8,250 bases of DNA, taken from Desulfovibrio sp. (GTDB lineage Bacteria; Desulfobacterota; Desulfovibrionia; Desulfovibrionales; Desulfovibrionaceae). Below are positions 1 through 6,329 of this stretch, piece by piece. Made by a program: the position numbers and the translations under genes. The stretch lies in the NCBI RefSeq assembly GCF_019424165.1, contig NZ_JAHZAA010000042.1, positions 11,598 through 19,847 of the forward strand, read 5' to 3'. Each line of letters opens with the position of its first letter. Within the stretch, counting starts at the first letter, position 1. A model generated the notes under the pieces. It searched no databases and was not told the DNA's origin. It worked only from the letters and a program-made list of their open reading frames with translations.

Positions 1-716
1 GCAACTGCCTGCAAAACCTCGGGCGGCATGTTGTCCGCCTTTTTTAGCTGATTGTAGCCCAGAATCACATGAGACTGCATGATCTCTTGTTCATTGGGCG
101 TAAGTCTGCGTGGAGCATTGAGAATTTCTTGCGGAATGAATGCCTTGCCAAAATCGTGAAACAGTCCGGCCATGCCTACCAGATGAAGTTTTTCTTCAGG
201 CAGACCAAGGTAGTGCGCATAGGCCACTGCAAAAATGGTCACATTGACAGAGTGCGTATAGGTGTATTCGTCAGAGTTTTTGAGCTTGGATAGTGAAACA
301 AGGGCGTCCACATTGCGGTTGAGGCTGTTGACAATAGACTCCACGTAAGGCTGGGAAGCCGCGACATCAATGGCGCCGCCTTGTGCGGCCTGCATGAGGC
401 TGCGCACATGGTCAAAAGAGTCTGCATAGATTGCAGCGGCTTTGGGGATCTCCTCGTCCAGAGAAACCAGGGGGGCTTTGGGATCAGGCCAGATTTCTTC
501 TTCCTGAGCAGCTATGAGCTCATCCATCTGGCGGAAGCGTGAAGGGTCGTGGTAGGCTTCAGTGTAGCCCTGGCTGATAATATGGTCGACTTCTTCGCGT
601 GACGTGATAAGCCCTTCTTCCATATATAATAGAGGGGCCTTGATCCATGAAAGGCCGGGATTGACGAGATACATCCCGGGCACGATGTCGGCAACAGTTA
701 TTTTTACTGACGCCAT
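1..716 (-). CDS. DUF3391 / HD-domain (HD-GYP-type) protein, 3' end cut off by the window edge
   Basis: The first 238 codons are visible; the rest lies beyond position 1. Residues 3–60 resemble the DUF3391 domain found in front of many HD-GYP proteins (VKITVADIVPGMYLV, a following Trp-Ile-Lys-Ala-Pro stretch, then EEGLITSREEV). After a linker rich in acidic residues, an HD domain begins near residue 125: the early His in YTYTHSVNV (H155), the HD pair in GLFHDFGKAFIP (H187, D188, K191), and the downstream ILNAPRRLTPNE and MQSHVILGY that match the HD-GYP helix pattern. The GYP motif would lie outside the window, so cyclic-di-GMP phosphodiesterase activity is inferred from the family. No membrane segment or signal peptide is seen in this part, suggesting a cytoplasmic protein. 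The ATG at 716 is the start that includes the whole DUF3391 domain; its Shine-Dalgarno is weak (TAGGG upstream). The gene sits 73 bases after lysC and appears to have its own promoter, so it is probably not just the tail of the lysC operon. Confidence 0.9.
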   Translation of the reverse strand, partial: MASVKITVADIVPGMYLVNPGLSWIKAPLLYMEEGLITSREEVDHIISQGYTEAYHDPSRFRQMDELIAAQEEEIWPDPKAPLVSLDEEIPKAAAIYADSFDHVRSLMQAAQGGAIDVAASQPYVESIVNSLNRNVDALVSLSKLKNSDEYTYTHSVNVTIFAVAYAHYLGLPEEKLHLVGMAGLFHDFGKAFIPQEILNAPRRLTPNEQEIMQSHVILGYNQLKKADNMPPEVLQAV

Positions 717-737
717 GGCTAAAAATACCCTATATGG

Positions 738-767
738 CCGACCACGGTATTATACTACCGTGGTCGG
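738..767. promoter_or_regulatory. 12-bp perfect inverted repeat spanning the -10 region; operator or terminator
   Basis: The arms CCGACCACGGTA (738–749) and TACCGTGGTCGG (756–767) are exact reverse complements separated by 6 bases. On the plus strand the repeat is followed by G and five Ts (769–773), which looks like an intrinsic terminator, but no plus-strand gene leads into it. On the minus strand no U-run follows directly, so it is a poor terminator for lysC. Because the -10 of the HD-gene promoter occupies the centre, an operator for a dimeric repressor is an equally good reading. Confidence 0.55.
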
Positions 768-776
768 GTTTTTCAA
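749..776 (-). promoter_or_regulatory. Probable sigma70 promoter of the HD-domain gene
   Basis: Reading leftward, TTGAAA (776–771) is followed after 16 bases by TATAAT (754–749), a 5/6 match to the -35 and a perfect -10. Transcription would begin around 742, giving a leader of about 26 bases before the ATG at 716. It lies entirely in the gap after the lysC stop. Its -10 sits in the middle of a perfect inverted repeat (738–767). Confidence 0.6.
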
Positions 777-789
777 ATATGAGGGGGGA

Positions 790-1275
790 TTAGCCGATGT
801 CCCAATCAAGCCCGAAGGTATCGTGCAGGATGCGGACGGCCAGTTCAACGTATTTTTCCTGAATCAGGATTGTGATCTTGATTTCAGAGGTGCTTATCAT
901 GAGGATGTTGATGCCTTCATGAGTGAGGGCGGCGAAGGTGCGCGCGGCAACGCCGGAATGGTTGCGCATGCCTACGCCGATGGCGGACACCTTTGCCACG
1001 CTTACGTCGTGCAAAATTTCTGAGGCGCCGGTTTTTTCGGCTACAGCTTCCATCACTGCAAGCGTTTGCTGCAGATCTTTACGCGAGATGGTAAAGGTAA
1101 TGTCCGTATGACCATCCAGGCTCGTGTTCTGAACGATCATGTCAACAAGAATGCCTTTTTCGGAAAGCGGGCCGAATACGGCGGCGGCCATTCCCGGTAC
1201 ATCCGGCAGATCGCGAATGGTTACGCGGGCTTGATCTTTATCATAGGCGATGCCGGAAACAAGAACGGCTTCCAT
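790..1275 (-). CDS. Possible in-frame internal product of lysC: regulatory beta subunit of aspartokinase
   Basis: Codon 247 of lysC is an ATG at 1275, preceded by a perfect AGGAGG (1289–1284) with 8-base spacing. This is stronger than the ribosome binding site of lysC itself or of any other gene in the window. Starting there gives a 161-aa polypeptide, MEAVLVSGIAYDK onward, which is exactly the two ACT domains. Established knowledge: B. subtilis LysC (aspartokinase II) and C. glutamicum LysC make an alpha2beta2 enzyme in which beta is translated from an in-frame start at nearly the same codon and consists of the ACT region. The function here, allosteric binding of the end-product amino acid, is inferred from that precedent. 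Many single-annotation pipelines omit it because it is nested in the same frame. Confidence 0.6.
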   Translation of the reverse strand: MEAVLVSGIAYDKDQARVTIRDLPDVPGMAAAVFGPLSEKGILVDMIVQNTSLDGHTDITFTISRKDLQQTLAVMEAVAEKTGASEILHDVSVAKVSAIGVGMRNHSGVAARTFAALTHEGINILMISTSEIKITILIQEKYVELAVRILHDTFGLDWDIG

Positions 1276-2013
1276 TGTGGAATCCTCCTGAGTAACGAGA
1301 GTGCCGGGATCACTACTGAATGTGGAGCGTACCCGCACGGGAACTTTGTATTTTTTGGCAAATTCTACCGAACGGATGTGCAGAACCTTGGCCCCCATGC
1401 TGGCCATTTCCAGCATTTCTTCATAGGCAACACGGTCCATTTTGCGGGCGGTTGAGCAGATGTTGGGGTCTGTGGTGTAAACGCCATCCACATCTGTGTA
1501 GATTTCGCATTCGGCGGAACCCATGGCCGCAGCAAGAGCCACTGCCGAAGTGTCAGATCCGCCCCGGCCAAGAGTAGTGATGCGGCCATTTTCAGTACAG
1601 CCCTGAAAGCCTGCAACTACCAGCACGTCATGATCTTTCAGAAAGCCGTACAGGGCTTTGCTGTTGATGGAAAGAATACGTGCGCGGCCAAAATCATCGT
1701 CGGTGGTAATGGGAATCTGCCAGGCCAGCAAAGACCGGGCGCGAATGCCGGCATCCTTGAGCAGCATGGTGAACAGGCTGATGGAAACCTGTTCGCCGGT
1801 GGCCACAAGGGCGTCGCATTCCGCACTGTCGGGGGTGGCCGACCATTCGCCAGCCAGAGCAAGAAGCTGGTTGGTTTCGCCGGCTCTGGCCGACAGCACG
1901 GCTATAACCTTATAGCCCTGCTTCAGGCCGTGCAGAACCTTTTCCCGCACCTGCTTCATTGATTCAAGCTTGGCTACCGACGTACCGCCAAACTTTTGCA
2001 CTAAAATTTTCAT
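790..2013 (-). CDS. lysC: Aspartate kinase (aspartokinase), lysine/threonine/methionine pathway
   Basis: It phosphorylates L-aspartate to 4-phospho-L-aspartate, the entry step to lysine/diaminopimelate, threonine and methionine. The 407-aa protein has the usual length of the alpha subunit of the short, feedback-regulated class. The kinase domain covers residues 1–240: KFGGTSVA (7–14), the aspartate-binding ATGEQVS (71–77), LGRGGSDTSA (148–157) and YTDVDGVYTTDP (172–183). Two C-terminal ACT domains (about 250–407) provide allosteric control; ARVTIRDLPDVPG and IGVGMRNHSGVAA are recognisable. I chose the ATG at 2013 because the conserved KILVQKFGG begins there. An ATG four codons upstream (2025) has a better Shine-Dalgarno (GAAGGA, 9 bases before) and may be the true start, adding MDTG. 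Extension to 2115 would run 30 bases into tsaE and adds unconserved residues. It follows tsaE by about 70 bases. An internal start is described separately. Confidence 0.96.
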   Translation of the reverse strand: MKILVQKFGGTSVAKLESMKQVREKVLHGLKQGYKVIAVLSARAGETNQLLALAGEWSATPDSAECDALVATGEQVSISLFTMLLKDAGIRARSLLAWQIPITTDDDFGRARILSINSKALYGFLKDHDVLVVAGFQGCTENGRITTLGRGGSDTSAVALAAAMGSAECEIYTDVDGVYTTDPNICSTARKMDRVAYEEMLEMASMGAKVLHIRSVEFAKKYKVPVRVRSTFSSDPGTLVTQEDSTMEAVLVSGIAYDKDQARVTIRDLPDVPGMAAAVFGPLSEKGILVDMIVQNTSLDGHTDITFTISRKDLQQTLAVMEAVAEKTGASEILHDVSVAKVSAIGVGMRNHSGVAARTFAALTHEGINILMISTSEIKITILIQEKYVELAVRILHDTFGLDWDIG

Positions 2014-2084
2014 GCCTGTATCCATTGCCCACAATCCTTCACAGTGTACAACAGGCCAATTGTGCAAACGCAGTTCTGTAGCGC

Positions 2085-2570
2085 TCAGACTCTGCTTACA
2101 GTCCATTGCTCGCACAAATGGCGCAACAGGGCCTCGGCCTTAAGGCCGCAGGCTTGCAGCGTCAATAAGTGACCTTCTTCGCATGCCTTCAAGGCGATGT
2201 CCAGATATTCTTCCGGACGCTCCTGATCCGGCAGAAATTCTGCCCATTCAATTATAATTAAAGTACGCAGGTTATCAAGAGCTTCCAGCAGGTCCTCGGG
2301 CAAGGATCCCGGACAGCGGTAAAGGTCGCAGTGCAGTACGGGCGGCACTGTAGGATAATGATTGCACAGAGTAAAAGAGGGGCTGGCGACCTCAGCCTCT
2401 GTGCCGCCGGGCAAACCCAGAACCATAAAACGCGTCAGGGTTGTTTTGCCGCTGCCGAGATCTCCGCGCAGCAAAAGGGTTTTCACTTCGGGCGCATTAC
2501 CCAGAGCGCGCACGAGCAGGTCGGCAAAGCAACGGGTATCATCAAGAGTCGCAAGGGTTATCTGGGCCAT
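2085..2570 (-). CDS. tsaE: tRNA threonylcarbamoyladenosine biosynthesis protein TsaE (YjeE family P-loop ATPase)
   Basis: TsaE is the ATPase that cycles the TsaB–TsaD complex during synthesis of t6A37 on tRNAs reading ANN codons, in the cytoplasm. The 161-aa length fits the family. Visible motifs are the Walker A LRGDLGSGKTT (residues 34–44), SPSFTL (63–68, family SPTFTL switch region), HCDLYR (80–85) and IIEWAEFLP (106–114), where the Glu-Trp pair is the family signature. The ATG at 2570 lies 13 bases inside the end of nnr, with AGGAAG about 10 bases upstream, suggesting translational coupling to nnr. tsaE beside nnr is a well-known arrangement: in E. coli yjeE adjoins yjeF. Nothing unusual is seen apart from a somewhat divergent C-terminal 30 residues. 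Confidence 0.95.
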   Translation of the reverse strand: MAQITLATLDDTRCFADLLVRALGNAPEVKTLLLRGDLGSGKTTLTRFMVLGLPGGTEAEVASPSFTLCNHYPTVPPVLHCDLYRCPGSLPEDLLEALDNLRTLIIIEWAEFLPDQERPEEYLDIALKACEEGHLLTLQACGLKAEALLRHLCEQWTVSRV

Positions 2571-4222
2571 GCAAGGTCATCTTCCTGGTCTTGGCTGACG
2601 GTGTGAAAAACATGAGGCAGGGCATCCGCGATGGCTGTGGCCGTATTGCCTCGCACGGGCCATTGGTGGGCAAGTGAGCGCCCGGCCAGGGCGTGCAGGG
2701 CCACACCTTGCCCGGCCGTGACAAGAAACGGCCCTCCGGGAAAGGTGTGCTCAAGGTTGGTGTTATACTCGATATCCGGTTTTGAGGCCAGCAGGCCGCC
2801 CAGACATCCTGCCAGCACATCACCCGAGCCGCCTACGGCCAGTTGCGGCACGTCATAGGGGCAAATGCCGGTGGGACTTGCTTTCTGCCGCACCAAGGTT
2901 CCTGCTCCTTTAAGAATGTTGATTCCACGGCTGAGCGAACAGAGGCCGTCCAGCGCGGCCCATCTGTCAGCCTGCACTTCCCGGGCGGAAAGCCCTAAAA
3001 GCATTGCGGCTTCGCCGGGGTGAGGTGTAAGAATATCTTCATCCTGCACGACGTCCAGGAGATCGCGTTCTTGTGCCATTATGGCCAGGGCGTCTGCATC
3101 AAAAACCGTAGGAGGGCGGCGAAACGTCATCAGGGCGCGTAAAAAGGCGGTGGCATCCCGGCCACGACCCAGGCCAGGGCCTACTACCAGAGCGTTGCTG
3201 CGCTTCAGCAGGGCGGCAAGGGAATCTGAAATGCTTGTGGGCCACGCATGATCATTATCTTTCAGGGCAAGCGTCATGATTTCGGGCCAGCCGCACTTGA
3301 TATCGGCCACTGCTCCGGCAGGGGCAACTGCTGTTACAAGACCGGCTCCGGTTCTCAAGGCTGCACGGGAAGCCAAGTGTGCCGCGCCGCCATAACCTGA
3401 AGCGCCGCCAAGAACAAGCACATGGCCGAATGTGTTCTTAAAGCTGTTTTCAGGCAGATTGGCAGGAGTACCGAGCCGTGCAATGCAACGTGCATCAATA
3501 AGGTATGCCGAGCAGGGAGACTTGCGGCGCACTATGGACGGTATGCCGATGTCGCATACGTGTACCCGCCCTGACCAGGGCCGTGCACAGGGAAGGGCCA
3601 ACCCCGGCTTGCCTGCGGCAAAGCTCGCGGTGGCCGTGGCGCGCACAGCTTCGGGCTGTGGTCGTCCCGTGCGCGCGTTCAGCCCTGAAGGAATATCGAG
3701 CGCCAGTACCAGCCGCTGTGGGGCAAGGGTGTTGACGGCTTCAATAAGGGCCTGTGTTTGTGGGCGCAGCAAACCGCTGAAGCCTGTACCCATGATACCG
3801 TCAACAATAATATGAGGCAGGTGGTCCGGGGGAAGACGCCACTTGTCCCTGTTCCAGCGCAGCGGAAAAAAAGGCACGCCCGAAGCCTTGGCAATGGCGA
3901 CGTGTCTGGCACACGCGCCCTTGCAGTGTCGCAGGGGCTTTGTATGGAGCACCAGAGGGCGGGCGTGTGCATCAACAAGATGGCGCGCAAGACAGGCGGC
4001 ATCGCCACCGTTGTTGCCGCTGCCCATGAAAAGCCATATGCTCTTTCCCGCAAGGTCCGGACAGTAGCGATGCAGGACATGCAGTGCGGCCCGCGCAGCA
4101 TTTTCCATAAGCAGGATTTCCGGCAAGCCGAGGTCTGCCGCGCCTTTGTCCCAGGCACGTATTTCTTCAGGGAAGGGCAGAGGAGGGAAGATGGGCGGGT
4201 CGCAGGCTGGGGCGATCATCAT
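2558..4222 (-). CDS. nnr: Bifunctional NAD(P)H-hydrate repair enzyme (epimerase + ADP/ATP-dependent dehydratase)
   Basis: It repairs damaged hydrated NAD(P)H: the N-terminal YjeF_N domain epimerises the R and S forms and the C-terminal ribokinase-like domain dehydrates S-NAD(P)HX. The epimerase half (about 15–240) shows LMENAARAA (38–46), GSGNNGGD (67–74), DGIMGTGFSG (141–150), ALDIPSGL (174–181) and CDIGIP (223–228). The dehydratase half (about 263–554) shows GHVLVLGGASGYGG (266–279), VVGPGLG (346–352), FDADAL (374–379), LTPHPGE (398–404), LKGAGTLV (437–444) and GGSGDVLAG (464–472). The 554-aa length is slightly above usual. Part of the excess is a loop around 481–501, just after the GDVLAG helix. 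The GNNGGD motif ends in Ala75 where most members have Gly. Start: the ATG at 4222 overlaps the acpS stop (ATGATGA); the adjacent ATG at 4219 lies 7 bases after GGAGG and may be used instead. It is coupled to acpS upstream and overlaps tsaE downstream. Confidence 0.95.
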   Translation of the reverse strand: MMIAPACDPPIFPPLPFPEEIRAWDKGAADLGLPEILLMENAARAALHVLHRYCPDLAGKSIWLFMGSGNNGGDAACLARHLVDAHARPLVLHTKPLRHCKGACARHVAIAKASGVPFFPLRWNRDKWRLPPDHLPHIIVDGIMGTGFSGLLRPQTQALIEAVNTLAPQRLVLALDIPSGLNARTGRPQPEAVRATATASFAAGKPGLALPCARPWSGRVHVCDIGIPSIVRRKSPCSAYLIDARCIARLGTPANLPENSFKNTFGHVLVLGGASGYGGAAHLASRAALRTGAGLVTAVAPAGAVADIKCGWPEIMTLALKDNDHAWPTSISDSLAALLKRSNALVVGPGLGRGRDATAFLRALMTFRRPPTVFDADALAIMAQERDLLDVVQDEDILTPHPGEAAMLLGLSAREVQADRWAALDGLCSLSRGINILKGAGTLVRQKASPTGICPYDVPQLAVGGSGDVLAGCLGGLLASKPDIEYNTNLEHTFPGGPFLVTAGQGVALHALAGRSLAHQWPVRGNTATAIADALPHVFHTVSQDQEDDLAWPR

Positions 4223-4593
4223 AACGCCTCCAGAACTACCACAGCCACGGCAGATGAACGGTCATGGCTGATTGACACATGAGAAGAAGTTACGCCCATA
4301 TCCCGGGCACGCTGTAAGGCAGCCCCATGCAGGCGCAACTGCGGTTTGCCGCCGGAAGTTGCCACAGCTTCCACAAGAGTGGGGCCGATACCCTGGCTGA
4401 AACCCGTTCCCAGTGCTTTTACGGCGGCATCTTTGGCCGCAAAACGTCCTGCTATGTAGCTGACGGTCAGCGAAGGCATGGCGGCAAGCTCTTCGGGACC
4501 GAGAATTTTTTCGGCAAAGCGGCGTCCGAAGCGCGCGAGACTTTTTTCTATACGCGCAAGTTCAACAATATCAACGCCCAAGCCGACAATCAT
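4219..4593 (-). CDS. acpS: Holo-[acyl-carrier-protein] synthase (phosphopantetheinyl transferase)
   Basis: It transfers 4'-phosphopantetheine from coenzyme A to the serine of acyl carrier protein, which activates it for fatty acid synthesis. The 124-aa length is typical. Motifs: MIVGLGVDIVELARIE at the N-terminus, with the Mg-binding Asp8; FAEKILGPEE (26–35); AGRFAAKDAAVKALGTG (48–64); and HVSISHD (105–111), the family VSISH motif. The second metal ligand, normally Glu in the family's AAKEA motif, is Asp55 here, encoded by GAT at 4431–4429. The ATG at 4593 has GGAGA 8 bases upstream and starts exactly at the conserved N-terminus. It is the first gene of the leftward operon, diverging from ugd, and its stop overlaps the nnr start, so the two are probably translated together. 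Confidence 0.95.
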   Translation of the reverse strand: MIVGLGVDIVELARIEKSLARFGRRFAEKILGPEELAAMPSLTVSYIAGRFAAKDAAVKALGTGFSQGIGPTLVEAVATSGGKPQLRLHGAALQRARDMGVTSSHVSISHDRSSAVAVVVLEAL

Positions 4594-4628
4594 GCTTCAT
4601 TTCTCCGTTGTGAAAAGACGTGTATTTC

Positions 4629-4644
4629 AGGGGAATATTCCCCT
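4629..4644. promoter_or_regulatory. 16-bp perfect palindrome between acpS and ugd
   Basis: AGGGGAATATTCCCCT is self-complementary over all 16 bases with no spacer. A zero-loop palindrome cannot fold efficiently into an RNA hairpin at full length, so a binding site for a symmetric dimeric regulator is the more natural reading. It lies 36 bases upstream of the acpS start and just upstream of the candidate -35 of ugd, so it could affect both divergent genes. No matching regulator can be named from the sequence. Confidence 0.5.
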
Positions 4645-4654
4645 AAAGGGCTGG

Positions 4655-4683
4655 TTGCCCAATGAAAAAAAATGTCGTATATG
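4655..4683 (+). promoter_or_regulatory. Candidate promoter of ugd
   Basis: TTGCCC (4655–4660) and TATATG (4678–4683) are separated by 17 bases rich in A. Both boxes match 4 of 6 consensus positions. It would give a leader of roughly 80 bases before the ugd start, containing a 7-bp inverted repeat (CCTGGCT 4714–4720, AGCCAGG 4737–4743). Low confidence. Confidence 0.25.
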
Positions 4684-4700
4684 CGGCCATTCGGAAAACT

Positions 4701-4730
4701 ATTTTGACCCGTTCCTGGCTGTAACGTCAA
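4701..4730 (-). promoter_or_regulatory. Candidate promoter of the acpS–nnr–tsaE operon
   Basis: Reading leftward, TTGACG (4730–4725, 5/6 match to the -35) is followed after 18 bases by CAAAAT (4706–4701, 4/6). It would give a leader of about 100 bases that includes the 16-bp palindrome. The -10 is weak, so this is a low-confidence call. Confidence 0.25.
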
Positions 4731-4767
4731 GGGCGCAGCCAGGTCTGGACGCAGGAGAACGTCATAT

Positions 4768-6102
4768 ATGAAACTGTGCATTATCGGCACCGGCTATGTT
4801 GGCCTCGTCAGCGCCGCCTGCTTTGCGGAAATGGGCAATACCGTAACATGCGTTGATGTGAATCCCGAGGTGGTAAAAAAACTGAATGCGGGATCTGTGC
4901 ATATATTTGAACCCGGCCTTGAACCGATGGTGCGCCACAGCCGCGCAGATGGGCGCCTGACCTTCACTACCAGTCTTGAAGAAGGCATTGCTCAGGCTGA
5001 TTGCGCTTTTATTTGCGTTGGCACGCCACCGCAGCCTGACGGCTCGTGCGACCTGAGCTTTGTTCGGCAGGTTGCCAGCGAAATCGGCCAATACATGCAG
5101 AAAGATATGGTTGTTGTGGACAAGTCCACGGTGCCTGTGGGAACTGCGGACGAAGTGTGCGGCCTTATTCAAAAGGAATTGAAAAAGCGTGGCGTTGATC
5201 TGCGTGTGGATGTGGTCTCCAATCCCGAGTTTCTTAAAGAAGGCGACGCTATTGCCGACTTTATGAAGCCTGACCGCGTGGTCATCGGTACGGATTCGGA
5301 GAAAGCCGCTACCCTTATGCGTGAACTTTATTCTCCGTTTGCCCGCACCCGGGATAAAATCATTGTTATGGGTGTACGCAGTGCAGAAATGACCAAGTAT
5401 GCGGCCAACTGCATGCTTGCCACGAAAATTTCATTCATCAATGAAATTGCCACTATCTGCGAGCAGGTTGGCGCGGATGTGCGCGATGTGCGCACGGGCA
5501 TCGGTTCGGATTCCCGTATCGGCTATCAGTTTATTTATCCCGGCGTGGGGTACGGCGGTTCGTGCTTTCCCAAAGATGTAAAAGCGCTTATTCGCACTGC
5601 GGAAAACGCTGGTGTCGAGCCGAGGCTGCTCAACGCGGTTGAGGCCGTCAATGCCAGACAGAAAAAATATATGGCCGCCCGCGTGGAAGAGTACTTTGCG
5701 CCGCAGGGTGGGGTGGCAGGCAAAACCCTGACCATGTGGGGGCTGGCTTTCAAGGCCAACACCGATGATATGCGTGAAGCCGCCGCCATTACCATTATCA
5801 ATGAACTGACGGCCAAAGGGATGAAAATTCGCGCATTTGACCCCGTTGCCGCCGACAATGCCCGCAGTATCTTTGCAGACAACAAACTGGTAGAAATCGT
5901 CGATGACCAGTACGCGGCCTGCCAGGGCGCGCAGGGCCTTATGGTTGTGACGGAATGGAATCAGTTCCGCAATCCCGACTTTGAAAAAGTACGCGGGCTG
6001 CTGACTGCCCCTCTGCTGTTTGACGGGCGTAACCTGTATTCCCCTTCCGCCATGGCCGAGCGTGGTTTTGCCTATTTTTGTATCGGCCGGGCAAGCGCCT
6101 AG
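4768..6102 (+). CDS. ugd: UDP-glucose 6-dehydrogenase
   Basis: It oxidises UDP-glucose in two NAD-dependent steps to UDP-glucuronate, a precursor for capsule, exopolysaccharide and lipopolysaccharide sugars. The 444-aa length fits the family. Order: an N-terminal Rossmann domain with GTGYVGL (7–13) and the acidic VDVN (29–32); ICVGTPP (82–88); STVPVGT (120–126); NPEFLKEG (152–159); the central helix with EMTKYAAN (207–214, catalytic Lys210); GVGYGGSCFPKD (259–270) with catalytic Cys266; and a C-terminal UDP-binding domain with GLAFKANTDDMREA (325–338) and the final FDGRNLY (418–424). All catalytic residues are present. AGGAG lies 10 bases before the ATG at 4768, which is also the conserved N-terminus. 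It stands alone, divergent from acpS and closed by a strong terminator, so it is a single-gene transcription unit and not part of a visible polysaccharide cluster. Confidence 0.97.
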   Translation: MKLCIIGTGYVGLVSAACFAEMGNTVTCVDVNPEVVKKLNAGSVHIFEPGLEPMVRHSRADGRLTFTTSLEEGIAQADCAFICVGTPPQPDGSCDLSFVRQVASEIGQYMQKDMVVVDKSTVPVGTADEVCGLIQKELKKRGVDLRVDVVSNPEFLKEGDAIADFMKPDRVVIGTDSEKAATLMRELYSPFARTRDKIIVMGVRSAEMTKYAANCMLATKISFINEIATICEQVGADVRDVRTGIGSDSRIGYQFIYPGVGYGGSCFPKDVKALIRTAENAGVEPRLLNAVEAVNARQKKYMAARVEEYFAPQGGVAGKTLTMWGLAFKANTDDMREAAAITIINELTAKGMKIRAFDPVAADNARSIFADNKLVEIVDDQYAACQGAQGLMVVTEWNQFRNPDFEKVRGLLTAPLLFDGRNLYSPSAMAERGFAYFCIGRASA

Positions 6103-6143
6103 TTTATAAACAGCGCCGGGTTGCAATGGCTTTGCTGTACGAC

Positions 6144-6177
6144 AAGGGGTTGAACGTGATTCGTTCAACCCCTTTTT
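6144..6177 (+). terminator. Intrinsic terminator of ugd
   Basis: A perfect 13-bp stem (AAGGGGTTGAACG at 6144–6156 with its complement at 6162–6174), a 5-base loop TGATT, and a run of five Ts (6173–6177). It lies about 40 bases after the ugd stop and separates ugd from the activator gene. Confidence 0.9.
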
Positions 6178-6260
6178 ATATATGAAAGGTAGTCGCCGTA
6201 GTGGTTGTCTATGGTGTTGTCCTGTCAATCAGGCGGCTCTGTTTCAAGGGCGACAACACA

Positions 6261-6289
6261 TTGCATGCCCGGAGCTGCTGAAGTATACC
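6261..6289 (+). promoter_or_regulatory. Weak candidate promoter of the NifA-type activator gene
   Basis: TTGCAT (6261–6266) and TATACC (6284–6289) have ideal 17-base spacing but only 3/6 and 4/6 matches. I saw no sigma54 -24/-12 pair (GG-N10-GC) between the ugd terminator and the start codon. A TGT-N10-ACA element (6240–6255), the form of a NifA binding site, lies directly upstream. Confidence 0.25.
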
Positions 6290-6329
6290 CTCCAGAGTGA
6301 ACAACCCTATTTAAATTGGGCAAGAAATT

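Noticed and set aside
604..1023. 139-codon plus-strand frame across the HD-gene start, palindrome and lysC end
   Set aside because: Antisense to two clear genes, passes through the hairpin and promoter region, and shows no domain.
2014..2115. Longer lysC start at 2115
   Set aside because: It would add 34 unconserved residues and overlap tsaE by 30 bases; the conserved N-terminus begins at 2013 (or 2025).
4662..4724. 20-codon frame starting MKKNVVYAAIRK upstream of ugd, a possible leader peptide
   Set aside because: No Shine-Dalgarno at a usable distance, its start overlaps the candidate ugd promoter, and there is no attenuator-like structure tied to it.
4592..4771. Plus-strand frame with a CxxC (CRICGHSENYF) upstream of ugd
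   Set aside because: A single CxxC, no ribosome binding site at 4592, and overlap with the ugd start; the zinc-finger look is probably chance.
5023..5038. TGGCAC resembling a sigma54 -24 element inside ugd
   Set aside because: No GC dinucleotide at the required -12 spacing, and it lies within conserved coding sequence (VGTPPQ).
5431..6228. 265-codon open frame antisense to ugd
   Set aside because: It lies opposite strongly conserved ugd sequence, has no recognisable motif, and reads through the ugd terminator; a shadow of the coding strand.
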